64,000 nucleotides of DNA, taken from positions 41,935,818 to 41,999,817 of the forward strand of contig OY979716.1 of NCBI GenBank assembly GCA_963855995.1, in the 5' to 3' direction. The number at the start of each line of letters is the position of its first letter. The stretch's first letter is position 1. This DNA is from Muricea muricata (lineage: Eukaryota > Cnidaria > Anthozoa > Malacalcyonacea > Plexauridae). Of the stretch, positions 45,573 through 57,099 are shown piece after piece. A model generated the notes under the pieces. That model saw nothing but the letters and a program-made list of their open reading frames with translations. It searched no databases and was not told where the DNA came from. The position numbers and the translations under genes are program-made.

Positions 45573-45607
45573 CTGAAGATGTTGCAAGTATAGCAGCAAA
45601 ACGTTAG
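45573..45607 (+). ncRNA. Hammerhead-like motif at the 3' end of Penelope-like element 1
   Basis: CTGAAGA, a 6-bp stem (TGTTGC/GCAGCA with one G-U), then AAACG, enclosed by GCT...AGC pairing. The layout stem - CTGANGA - stem - (G)AAAC is that of a minimal hammerhead, a type known in the terminal repeats of Penelope-like elements. Core bases differ from consensus, so activity is doubtful. Confidence 0.35.
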
Positions 45608-45639
45608 CTTCATTAAATATTTTTCAAAAAATTTGTTTT

Positions 45640-46043
45640 GTTCAGTTATGTTATGGCTCTATTTAAAGCTGTTGTCTGGGCTTTGATATTTCTAATGAAA
45701 TATTGCACTTGTTCGGGCAGGTTAGAGTGCCGTGCATTATAAAACATTTTCATTAAGCGTGAATTGTCCAAGATGAAGTTGTTCAATGCACCCAAGAAAC
45801 TAAAATTTAGACTATATCTTACATGTTGTTCCTAGTTTTTCGGCCATCTCTTGAAAGGCTTTATCCCGTAAATCACGATTCTTAAATTCAGAACAGCGCA
45901 CATCGAAAAGATCAGATAATCGGGCCAAATATCTGCTAATTTATCCTCAAGGATTGCTTCAGCCACTATTGAGTTGTTTGTCACCATCTTGAGTCAAATA
46001 TGTGATTCAACAGTCATGACCAACGCCCAGCCACTGAGGTATA
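45640..46043. other. Short gene-free stretch
   Basis: I see no gene or clear repeat here. Confidence 0.3.
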
Positions 46044-48915
46044 TTACTGGAGAACTTGCTCTTATCTTCCTTCAGTTAAGCAAGTGAAGCTGAAAAACTG
46101 GCAGATTTTGGTCCTTGCTGATGCCATCTCCATGACAACTGGTCCACTATTCTCATGCGAATTACCACTGACCAACCGCGGTCCTAATGATTTCACAGAC
46201 GCTTTCTTCTCCCGAAAACAAGTATAAATTCTACTTTAAATTTTGCTTGTTTTTCAAAAACAAATTTGCAGTTCAACAAATAGGTCAATTTTGTCTGGTG
46301 TATGGATGCCGTTGAAGAAAGACAAAAGAAAATTTTTTTTCTGACTGTGTTATAAAATTTGTCTCTACAAAGATGCCAAAGTATTGGATACTGCACAAAA
46401 ATTTATCGTAAATATAAAGCCGCAAAACATGTAAGTTTTACCTTGAGTTTTACTGTCTTTTTATAGTTTTATGCAGATACTTTAAAGCAGTTTTACTATA
46501 AGTTAAGAGCTGTTGAACTGGGTGAAGTGCAGTTTGTATACGAAATTGCATGGTACTACAGGAAATATTAAGGCACTATAAGCATAAAAGTAACACTGCA
46601 AATCATGTATTAGACAACTGTAAACTGCACCCCATTTAATAGTCTGTCTCTTGCTCTCATTGAAGATGTCATAATACAAATTCCCCTCATTTTATCTAGT
46701 AGAATGTCTGCACGCATACCATTATTGATTTCAAAGTGAATAATGGCAAGACAACCAGAAAATGACCACATATCAGAGTGAAACTGGGTTAAAATGCAGA
46801 GGCTACAATCTTACTATATTCTCAGCTTTGTGATTAGGAGAAGTTTCATATATACCTGCCAGCCCTGTTTATAAGGCACACCAAGTTAATGGTTAAATCC
46901 TGCTATAGTTAGATGTAAAGTCAAGCAAAACATATAAGGATTCTTTAGCAAGCATGCATGCAATTTTGCCTATTGTACGCCAAAGTCTGCCAAAACCAAT
47001 AAATTTCCCTCAGTAAAGTTGTTTGCCTACAAACTGACTGTCTGTAATTATTAGAATATGCAATACAAAATCTTTAAACAAAAAAAAATAATCATGGGTG
47101 TACAAAGTTGGGGTGAGGGAAATCTAAAACCAAGTTTCCAGACCTTTCTATGAGTTATCTTGAGGGAGGCGGGGGCATAATTTTCAATTTCCTGATATAA
47201 TTTCCTTGAGGGAATATGGAGCATTTCAGGAAATACTCAATGCAGTTTGCTGCTAATAGTACATGAAATGTTTGCCGTTATCATTGAATATTTTTATATT
47301 CAGGTAGGAAAGAATAAGATAGAGGTATTGACATGGGATGAACCAAATAGCATGTCATGTCTCATGATCCAGTGCAAATAATATTAACAAACCAAGACAA
47401 TTTTAGTGATGAAGCATCAAGTTTGTGGGAGGTTATTAAAGAGACATCTGACAGACAATAGAGAAATGTTATTTATTTGTTTATTAGTTATGTATATAAA
47501 TATATGCATTCAAGCTTTCGTAAAAATTTGCAATAGTTAATAATTACTTTTGAATATGAATAATGTATATTTAAAGTATATCAATATGAAAGTGTAATAA
47601 AATTCATGAACTGTAGTTTGCAACTTCTTTTTCAACCAAATTGGTGATGATCAATGGAACATGGATCTAAAAAAATACAGAGAACATACAAGAAATTTAA
47701 ACTCCAAGGGAAAGGTAATCATACATGCATGCATGCATGTATGTGAAACACACAACATTGCCATGTAGGGTTTTAGCAAGGCCAATGCGGATTGATGAAG
47801 CACAATATATAGGGTAATTTAGTAAAGGTATTTTAGGTCCACTTATGAATCATAAAATAAGAAGAAAATGAGAATGAGATTCTGAAAGCAATCAGTGAAA
47901 AATTAAACCACCAACTGCATACCCACTCTTACATATTCACTCAATACAAAATATTGGTACGTATAAACTGTGCCAGTTTGATTGAATAAGGATGTTCCTA
48001 CTTAGTTATGCAACAAGTCAAAGTATATCTAAAACAATAGTAAACACCCCAAAGATACAAGTCTTCACAGTCATATTAGTAGCTGGTCTAAATAATTTAA
48101 AACACATACAAATGTACACAGTAAAAAAAGTGACTAGTCCATATACTGATGCACAAAATACACTGCTTGTTTGCTTTAATTAATCGAGCAACTCCTCATA
48201 TTAAAAGCCTTACACACATACTTCTTGAGGTTCGGGTCCCGTATTTCAATAGCCACGAATAATAATTGCACATGAAAAATGATGACTTGAAAGATATTAG
48301 ATGAGAAAAAGCATGCAGAGATTGCTAAAATAATATAAACTATACAGAAAGCCGGCAAAACCCTGTGTTTCAGTCATAATGTCTGTACAAAACTGGAATT
48401 TGGAAAACTTGTGACTGGTTTTTAGATAAGATCTAGGTGTCTATACCATAACACCAATGTCATAATAGTCTCAAATGTAAAAGAAAATATTAAAAACATG
48501 ACAAAACACATACCTTCAATATGACATGAAAACTTGAAGATGCCAGAAAACAATCTTGCTCGCGTAAATTTTACTCGCAAACTTCTTGTCGTGTAAAGGA
48601 TTTATTGATCTATAACTTGGGTTTTTTACAGGAAATGGATTGTCAAAAGGACAACGCTAAAGTGCTGAACCAGCTTCGTTGAAACAAAAACTTGAAAAAA
48701 GCTAATATTTTTAAAGACAAAACCAGGGGCGCAGATATATATCTTATCTGTGCAGGGGGGTTGAAAATAGTAGTGGGCTCAAGAAACGAGCCTGGTCAGT
48801 GGTAATTCGCATGAGAATAGTGGACCAGTTGTCACGGAGATGGCATCAGCAAGGACCAAAATCTGCCATTTTTTCAACTTCACTTTTTATCCACAAGCAG
48901 GTTCTCCAGTAATAT
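46044..48915. mobile_element. Inverted-repeat element of 2.9 kb without genes
   Basis: The arms of about 130 bp start TATTACTGGAGAAC at 46044 and end with the complement at about 48915. They share 'gcagattttggtccttgctg', 'atgccatctcc' and 'actggtccactattctcatg'. The interior is AT-rich with no long ORF; near 47723 it has a (CATG)n palindromic run. A target duplication was not found. Superfamily unknown. Confidence 0.65.
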
Positions 48916-48935
48916 TATAGCTCAGTGCGCTCAGC

Positions 48936-49660
48936 TCATAATGCTAGTGTGCGCCGGGCTTTAATCATGTGTGGTCGGTTGCTTCTCTTCAGTTGCCAAA
49001 TGTATTTGGAAAGTTCGGGCTCGTTTTGGTATTTGATGTCATTGATGCATTTTGTGTGGTTGTGTAATCTTATGTTCAATTTGTTGGCTGTGACCCCGAT
49101 GTATGTTTTCATTTCGTTATTGACAGCTGTTGTTATTTCAGCTTTGTATACCACTTTGGCTTGAAGGCAACTGCCTTGCATTGAGTACTGGTTGTGGTTT
49201 CTGCAATTGCAGAGGCGTGAGTTGTTTGTGCGCTTAGTTGTGTTTTGCTTGGCGTGTTTCCTTAGTATAGTCTTGTTGTGTCGGTTGATGAAGCATTTCA
49301 TGTACTCGCTGCAGCTATATCTTATGCATACTGTGTGTCTGTTTAATATTTCATGTAGTTTGTTGTTGTGCGGGAAGTACCTGTAGATTAGTTTTAAGAA
49401 TTTGCATGCTATGTTGGTTTTTACATTTTTGCTAAAGGGGGGGTTATACCATATTACATTTGTTGCGTGTGCTTTTGCTAGTCTTTGGTTGTTTGTATTT
49501 TAGTTGTGCATTAAAGTTGCTTTGCGTCAAGGTGTCACTGTATGTAGGGGCTGCTTCATCAAAGGTTTCTTTATCACAGCACAGGGTATTGATTCGTGGG
49601 TTGGTGGAGTGGGGTAGCTCCGATATGAATGGAGGCGGATGGTTCATAGCTAGAAATTTA
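48936..49660 (-). pseudogene. Penelope-like element 2, endonuclease part
   Basis: From 49660 downward: 'NHPPPFISELP', 'RINTLCCDKETFDEAAPTY', a stop, 'NPPFSKNVKTNIACKFLKLI', then frame 49301-48936 with Cys-rich 'LCNCRN...SMQGSCLQAKVVYKA', the GIY-YIG-like 'KTYIGVTANKLNIRLHNHTK' and 'ELSKYIWQLKRSNRP'. This is the linker and nuclease of a Penelope-like element of a clade distinct from element 1. It starts just where the fragment at 56265-56975 ends. Confidence 0.8.
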
Positions 49661-49891
49661 AGCCCACATTTAAGCCTGCACATGCTAATATTTGAGTGAG
49701 CAAACTTCTATGTACGCATGCGTAGACGCTACAAATAATTCAATATGGCGAAGCAAACTTTATACCAAAGAGAGGCAAAACCGGAAAGTTTTGCCAAGAT
49801 ATTTTCAAAAAATAAAACAGAATTTAATGAAAAAAGCAAGAAAACTATTATTATATATAATATTATTACTATAATTATTCTATTTTTACAG

Positions 49892-52800
49892 CATAAGGAA
49901 TATCCAGGGTTGGTAGTTTGGCATATTAGAGGCAAAATAACTCGATTTTAGCTTCTTTTTTTCTTGCCTAGCCTCAAAACAAAAGTTTGGCTTTTTGGCT
50001 ACTTTTTGGCCTCTTTCTATTTCAAAGTAATGCCTGGAAAATTTTTCGATCTTAGTTTGATAATATATGTTTAATCGTCATAATAATGTAGGTATACTAA
50101 TTGTGATATTAAAGGCATTTAGTATTCATGAGGACTTTTAGTATATGAGGATCATAAAATAAATTAGTTGTGCTACGCAGTACTCTAGTCATCGCCCTGG
50201 TTGTAAAATAAAAGCTGAACAGTGTCAATGCCCAAAACTATTAGGAATAAGTTTGCGATAAATTTGGGCTTTTTAGCATTTATTTGGCCACATTAGTAAA
50301 ATTCATAGACATAGTAGGTCTAGATTGCTAACTCGTAGAATTGGAGGCGTGACCTGTATGATAAATCCAAGATGGCGCGGAAACCGGGCAAAAAAACTAT
50401 AAGACTCTACAGGGAAATCAATGTTTTTTGCAATTTAAAACGTCTCGTTGCTTGGAATCGCTTCGAATCAAATTTTTTGGAAACAACTAATTACTGTGGA
50501 AGTTTTGAGCACTATTTGTGTAATTTCTGCTGAATTTCTCGTGAAAATCTCGCTCGTGAAATGTGTTGTGAATTGGTCACTTACTTGGTCAGTTCGAGAC
50601 ATTTGTAGTCCAAAATATGTATTTTTGATCGGCTTTGGCCTCTTGGGTGTTATTGTGATCCTAAATTAAACAAAACGATGGAGCAAGATCTTCGTGTACA
50701 AATCGACTGTTTGCTTGATTTGTGTGGTGTGTGATACCTGATACGTTAGTAATATTTACTACATAGATACGACTTCAAGCCAACGTACTGTTTCGAACTT
50801 CAAAGACGGATAGGTTATCAAGTAAATATTGTCTGAATTATGTAATATGCATTATCAAAATATAATCGAAAACTGGTGCTACAGCTGCTAGTTTAGTTCC
50901 TGTGAATCGTGTGTGAAATGTGGGTAGAATTAACTGAACAGTCCACAGTTTAATGACCGAAATTTTTTTATTTGAATTCAAACTATATGTTTACTTTAAA
51001 ATTAACATAATGGTAAACTTTGGCATACTTTTGCATACACTGTACATAGAATGCAACATGCACCTGCTTGCTAGCTTGTGCAACATTGGAGCGAAGTGTG
51101 CGAACATGCGAGTATGGTAAAGCAATATTCTAATGCCCATTTGCTATATTCCAATGAACAATTAGTCGTGATTATAAAATCATTAATAATTCATGAAGAA
51201 ATCTGCACAAATCATCTCAAGACTCTACAGCGAAATCAATGTTTTTCGCAATTTAAAACGTCTCGTTGCTTGGAATCGCTTCGAATCAAATTTTTTGGAA
51301 ACAACTAATTACTGTGGAAGTTTTGAGCACTATTTGTGTAATTTCTGCTGAATTCCTCGTGAAAATCTCACTCGTGAAATGTGTTGTGAATTGGTCACTT
51401 ACTTGGTCAGTTCGAGACATTTGTAGTCCAAAATATGTATTTTTGATCGGCTTTGGCCTCTTGGGTGTTATTGTGATCCTAAATTAAACAAAACAATGGA
51501 GCAAAACGATGGAGCAAGATCTTCGTGTACAAATCGACTGTTTGCTTGATTTGTGTGGTGTGTGATACCTGATACGTTAGTAATATTTACTACATAGATA
51601 CGACTTCAAGCCAACGTACTGTTTCGAACTTCAAAGACGGATAGGTTATCAAGTAAATATTGTCTGAATTATGTAATATGCATTATCAAAATATAATCGA
51701 AAACTGGTGCTACAGCTGCTAGTTTAGTTCCTGTGAATCGTGTGTGAAATGTGGGTAGAATTAACTGAACAGTCCACAGTTTAATGACCGAAATTTTTTT
51801 ATTTGAATTCAAACTATATGTTTACTTTAAAATTAACATAATGGTAAACTTTGGCATACTTTTGCATACACTGTACATAGAATGCAACATGCACCTGCTT
51901 GCTAGCTTGTGCAACATTGGAGCGAAGTGTGCGAACATGCGAGTATGGTAAAGCAATATTCTAATGCCCATTTGCTATATTCCAATGAACAATTAGTCGT
52001 GATTATAAAATCATTAATAATTCATGAAGAAATCTGCACAAATCATCAGAAAATCTAGGCTAACCTGCCAACTGTGCTCATTATTGATAATGATAAATTG
52101 ATGATGATAAATTTATTTACTGAGTCTGAGGATCATCAACTAAACTGAACCCAGACCACCTGATTAGACTTGGTGAAAAGGATCTTTTATGCGCAAAATA
52201 AAACTTTTCAGTCTGGGTAGTTTGCACACACTCAACACAAATTTAACCTAATTAAGCGTGAAAGACATTGTATGAAGTGAACACAAATACCGTTAGAATA
52301 ATTTTCAAATTGGCAACGTCAAAAAATGTATCATCTTGCTACATAGATTCATTGACACACTGTGACACTGCATTACAGTGTATATGATTGTAAATGAAAA
52401 TCACACACCACACAAATCAAGCGAATAATCGATTTGTACGCGAACGTCTTGCTCCATCATTTTGTAAATGTTTGATTTAGGATACCTGTAGGTCACAATA
52501 ACACCCAAGAGGCCAAAGCCGGTCAAAAATACATATTTTGGACAACAAATGTCTCGAACTGACCAAGTGACCAATTCACAACACATTTCACGAGCGAGAT
52601 TTTCACGAGGAATTCAACAGAAATTATACAAATTGTGTTTAAAACTTCCGCAATAACTAGTTGTTGGGAAAAAATGTTGATTTAAAGCAATTCCAAGCAA
52701 CGAGACGTTTTAAATCGCGAAAGATGGATTTCCCTGTAGAGTCTTATAGTTTTTTGCCCGGTTCCCACGCCATCTTGGATTTATCTTACAGGTCACGCCT

Positions 52801-53027
52801 ATGCAATAGTAATTATACTATGAGTCAGCAATCTAGACCTACTATATCTATGGTAAAATTGTAGTTTGGCCTCTTTTGGAAGATTTTGGCCTCTTTTTGC
52901 ATAGCTATTTGGCTCCAAGCATGCGCAGGACCTACCAACCCTGGGAATATCTTATAAAATGGAAAGGGTATGACATGAGTATGTGCACATGGGAGCCAGA
53001 AGAAAATATATCAGAACCATTGATTGA
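49892..53027 (+). CDS. Chromodomain exon, split by a hAT-like insertion
   Basis: The exon consists of 49892-49904 and 52952-53027. It is preceded by a pyrimidine-rich acceptor ('tatttttacag') and followed by a consensus donor ('GTAAGA'). Without the insertion it reads 'HKEYLIKWKGYDM' followed by 'CTWEPEENISEPLI', the diagnostic core of a chromodomain (two aromatic-cage Trp, W-E-P-E-E-N). Chromodomains bind methylated histone tails. The flanking exons are not found. Since Gypsy chromodomains are not normally spliced, a cellular gene or retained paralogue is more likely. The insertion probably inactivates or exonises this exon. Confidence 0.75.
49905..52943. mobile_element. hAT-like non-autonomous element with 8-bp target duplication
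   Basis: The ends are CAGGGTTGGTAG (49905) and its complement (52943). A perfect 8-bp duplication GGAATATC flanks them (49897-49904 and 52944-52951). Both the CAGGG terminus and the 8-bp duplication are hAT hallmarks. Inverted arms of many hundred bp include 'gccaagatggcg'-type and 'gtaggtctagattgct' blocks. No transposase is encoded. The element contains a direct duplication (50401-52047). Confidence 0.9.
50401..52047. repeat. Direct tandem duplication inside the hAT-like element (about 820-bp unit)
   Basis: Unit 1 is 50401-51217; unit 2 is 51219-52047. They are nearly identical; unit 2 has a 12-bp insertion near 51490 and a handful of substitutions. A third, diverged and inverted copy of the first 370 bp is at 52395-52770, where it forms the right arm. 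Confidence 0.9.
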
Positions 53028-53760
53028 GTAAGAAAGCCATTCTAAATAGTTTTTGTTTAATGTTTCATATTCTGATGAACAGCTACATGTCATAAAATAC
53101 TTAAATACTGTATATGGTTATGTACATACTTTAAGCAAGTTTCAGTTGTAACACAAATTAAACATTGTTTTATCTCAAACAATATGCTTTTTAGGTCACT
53201 TTATAATAACTCCTAATAATGCATTTGACTCAATGTTTCAACAACAAACATTACATGTTGGGAAGCTATAGAACACATAACCTTCAACCTTTGCACCGAC
53301 CATGCGAACATGTGTTAGTTTGAACTGACATATTTAAATATTCATAACAAATAAAGATAGAGCTATGCATTAAACAAGGTGTCTTGCCTTATTGCTGTGC
53401 ACTTCTTGCCCTGTCTCCTGGCAAAAGATAGGATGATGGTTTCAGCACTAAGATTTCAAGCCAGAGAACATCCAGTGTCGTTGAGAGCGTCTAGCAGTTT
53501 ATCAGCCGACTTGGCTTTCACGTTGTCGAGTTTTTCAAAAGCATGTCATTCGCTTTTCGAGCGAACTTATCGTCATTCAAGTCAAACGCAGCTTCTAACT
53601 CCCTCGAAGTCGTATTCACTTATTTTAAAACACTGTCGAGTGTAAACTTACAACTCAATTTTACCTATGCAAACGCATATTAATTTTAGTTAGGCAGAAG
53701 TCAGCAAGTATATAGTGTAATCATATGCAATGCTAAATACTACGTTAGTTAATTTGGTTT
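53028..53760. other. Presumed intron of the chromodomain gene
   Basis: No supportable exon. 'gcatattaattttagtt(a/t)ggc' with 'agtcagcaa' occurs at 53676 and again at 54213, on the two sides of the next MITE. Confidence 0.35.
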
Positions 53761-54192
53761 CAATCTCGTAGCCAGAGCCCGCGATCCTCTGTGGAGGAAT
53801 CGTGAGGCTCTGGGAAAATGCATGTGAGAACAGGCCTTTGATTGGCTGCATGATAATTAGTCTTACCCATTCCCCCTCAGTTCTCTCCTCATGAAAATCT
53901 CCATCATTTAGAGCGTCGTGAAATGCCTTCACTGAATCGCTTTCAATGTGATCTGATGTTCTAGTACCCGGGCAAGAGTTCTTAAAAGAACTAGGGTCGT
54001 AATTCTTTTCAGCGTCATCGTTTTCCACTCTTTGCACAGCCGCCTTCTTTAACCAGATAAATAGTGCGCGCTTACCTAGTGTACTGGATCCGATAGTAAT
54101 GGAATGCAGTGAATTCCGTGCATTCTTTTGGGCTTTTTCCCAGAGCCTCACGATTCCTCCACAGAGGATCGCGAGCTCTGGCTACGAGATTG
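53761..54192. mobile_element. MITE with 9-bp target duplication, MULE-like
   Basis: Near-perfect 55-bp inverted repeats starting CAATCTCGTAGCCAGAGC and ending with the complement. ATTTGGTTT flanks both ends (53752-53760 and 54193-54201). A 9-bp duplication is typical of Mutator-like elements. No ORF of note. Confidence 0.85.
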
Positions 54193-54201
54193 ATTTGGTT
54201 T

Positions 54202-54519
54202 AGGCAGACTCTGCATATTAATTTTAGTTTGGCGGAAGTCAGCAAAACATGATGTTTTGGCCAATCAGAACTCCTGAATATTGCGTAAAGTTAGTTGCGT
54301 AAATATTGCATTTTTCCTAACTCGAGATCAGTTATAAAAACTGGACTGTCAATAAATACAGCAAAATTTTGCCTTAACTAAAGGTCAAGAGAGTAACTGG
54401 ACCGCCAACAAATGTAAAATATGTATTTCTGTATTATATTTAATTTTGGAGAGATAACTATTGCTAAAATTTTTAATTAGTGAAATTTTGAATATGTCAC
54501 GTGCGTAACTGGACTACCC
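54202..54519. other. Short gene-free stretch
   Basis: Words of the type 'gtaactggac' recur three times (about 54333-54515) in variants; nothing else seen. Confidence 0.3.
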
Positions 54520-54637
54520 CTAGATCCGCCCCTGCTCTCTAGAAAGTCTTAAAATATCTGAAAGCATGCTTTTGAAAACAACATATAAGATATTTATTAC
54601 TGCATATACTTTATCTTCCAAGAGCTTTCTCCTCTTC

Positions 54638-55222
54638 TCAAATCTCTTCCAAATCTTCATACTTGGACTTTGGACCAGGATCTCCTTGATTAATATGCAA
54701 GTCAAACTTCTGGCCATTAGGGTCTTTGACTGTGAGACTCTTCGTGGTTACTCCATATGATTCTAGAAACCACAATGCCCTTTCAGCTTTCATGGTCAGC
54801 TCCTTTAGTTTTCTGTCTTTGTCTTGGCCCAACATTTGATACCGTTTTGCTTTTATTTTCAAAAGAATCAGTACAAGAATGGCAAGACATTGAGTTTTTC
54901 AAGGTTATTCACATAGTCAACCAGAGTGGTGTTCTCCTCCTTCAACACACTCATTTCTTCCTTGTAATTTCTAAGGTCCTCTTTACATTTTTTTGCGCTT
55001 TCTTTTTCTTGCAACAACTGAGTAAAGTTCAGAATATCTCTTTTCAATATCGCATACTTCTTCACTGTCACTATCTTTCCTTGGCAGGCTCGGCCGGATA
55101 ACCGTGCTACAACAGACAGATATCTGGCGTATTTTCTGCAATAGCTGTATTTTTCTGTTACCACTTTTTCCATGGCAATCCCTTACAGCATTTAATGCTG
55201 CATCATGTATTTGTTTCTCCAA
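54638..55222 (-). pseudogene. Coiled-coil protein fragments of unknown function
   Basis: Minus-strand pieces in different frames. 55222-54983 begins 'MEKQIHDAALNAVRDCHGKSG'. 55173-54868 contains a Lys/Glu-rich coiled coil ('YKEEMSVLKEENTTLVDYVNNLE'). 54862-54638 has 'KAKRYQMLGQDKDRKLKELTMKAERALWFLESYGV' and a short acidic end. Order and composition suggest one protein broken by frameshifts or by unannotated introns. I do not recognise a named domain. It could belong to a transposon or to a cellular gene. Confidence 0.45.
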
Positions 55223-56264
55223 GGATGGGGTTTTGGCCTAACCAAATGGAAGCTCTACACTTTCTTCGATGAGCTTTGTATACGATACATCAGGTGATTT
55301 AAACATTAAACCATGCCAGTCCACAAATATTTTTTGGGGAATTTCCAAAACTAGGTAAGGCTTAGTGGACTTTAAACCTCTTCCCACCTCTGGCGCTTTA
55401 TTGGAATAGCATATTTGCGAATGAAGTTTAGGTTTTGTGGCTATATATATAAGCTTTGATGTTTGTAAAAACTTTCATACTCGTGGGGTCTTATAAATTT
55501 CCGGGGTAAATCTCGTGGGTGATTTTGTTCAATGTGATTGGTTTCCCAAAAGTGTTCTTGTTTCATCAGCCAATCACAAAAGCATCCACATGAGCAAATT
55601 CGCCACATGGAACACGAACTCAAAAGATTCATTGTGTGTGATACGTGTGTATAACTGTATAACGTCTGGCGACATGTGTTGTTGGAATTCAAAACAATTC
55701 CAAATATAAGTACAAAAAAACTTCAATTGCACCTTTTTCGTGTTGAAATACATTAAAATCTCGCAAAATTATGGCCGTTTTAAATCGTGGTTATCTCTCT
55801 AACGGACGAAAAACATCTGTATTTGCTGCTTCACTGTTATGTTTTAAATAGGACAAGTCAAAATGAGGTAGGATTAAATTTAAAAAATTGCACTGAAAAA
55901 CCTTAGACCTTAGCTGACTGATACAAATTTCGCATCTACATATTCTTGTAATTTTTTTGCTTCTGGACTTGTTTTTTTATGTGCAACGGCAGGTTGAACT
56001 GTGCTTGGTGTATAGGCAATTTAGGTGACAGTTGATAAGCAAATTTTCTCAGGGACAAGCGAGTTTTCACATTTGGCAAATAATACTTGGCGAGCAATTG
56101 TTTATCTTAACTACGATTTCATATCGGAAGAACATCCTCTCATTTCATGTTTTTTTTTAGCTTTTTTCCATAACCCGATATGTGCTCTATGTAAATAGTT
56201 ATCCAACAAAATTATTGCACAATCGCATGTCGTGAATTTCTGGCTATGTGGAAAACTGGTTGAT
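55223..56264. other. Gene-free stretch of 1 kb
   Basis: AT-rich. No gene or clear repeat seen. Confidence 0.35.
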
Positions 56265-56975
56265 GTAGGGTGGGTCATCGTTCGGTTTTCTGTAGGGTTT
56301 GTAGGAGCCGTTATTCAGGTCATTGTTCAGGTCCAGGAAGTTTGGGCGAAGTTGGTTAGTCAGTGCAGTTATTTTTAGTCTGAGATTGTCAAACACAGCA
56401 GTGAGTTATTTTCTTTCCCTATCACATAGTCTGCCAGATCTGGTATTAATCACTGCCAGGCCGTCATCACAGTACAATCCAATGCCTTTTCCAAAGCGAT
56501 CTTGTAAGATGTTGAGTATAAACAGCTCGATGAGTTTGCAAACTTCGGCTCTGTTGTAACTTCCCATGGTTACATCGAAAGTGTTGTCGAAATTCCGTTT
56601 GAACCATGCACGGTTTTGGTGGAACAGGAGTGATTTACAGATGTGTTTGATTACTGCCACGTTGCGGTCAGTGATGTTAGTGAATTGCTTCGCCCTCTAA
56701 GAGTTGCTCGGAAATAGATGGGTAGAAATCTACGATGTCAAAGGAAATAAACAATTTCCTTTATTTGTTGTCAATGGATGGGAACCAGGAGATGGTGTCA
56801 GTGGAGTTATGCCACTGGTTTACTTTGATGTGTGCTCTGATTTCATTGTTCATATTGCTCAGCATAGACTTACTGACTTTGCCTAGATTGCTTTTAGCGG
56901 GGTTGATAAGGCCGCATTTACGGTGGTTTTCGAAGTCTGTGCCTCAAATTGGAACATTTCTTCAGAAACATATAC
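56265..56975 (-). pseudogene. Penelope-like element 2, reverse transcriptase part
   Basis: On the minus strand, from 56975: 'LINPAKSNLGKVSKSMLSN', 'WHNSTDTISWF', a decayed joint near 56720, then frame 56660-56406 with 'LLFHQNRAWFKRN', 'FDVTMGSYNRAEVCKLI' and motif C 'GLYCDDGLAVI' (Y-x-D-D with Cys at x). It continues as 'NLRLKITA' and 'YKPYRKPNDDPPYI' to about 56265. Several stops. The domain order continues in the fragment at 49660-48936. Confidence 0.8.
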
Positions 56976-57099
56976 GTTCGCACGACATTTTGAATGGCTC
57001 GAACTTAATAAAATTTCTTGAAATTTTGAAGAGCAATAAAACACCTAACATATTTTCTACCAATGGACTCAAAATTACTTTTAAGCCTTAAAATTTTGT

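Noticed and set aside
47720-47745. (CATG)n run as a transposon end or regulatory palindrome
   Set aside because: Simple microsatellite without flanking structure.
50448-50669. 73-codon hydrophobic ORF repeated at 51266
   Set aside because: Repetition is explained by the duplication in the hAT-like element; a diverged version on the other arm is broken, so there is no sign of selection.
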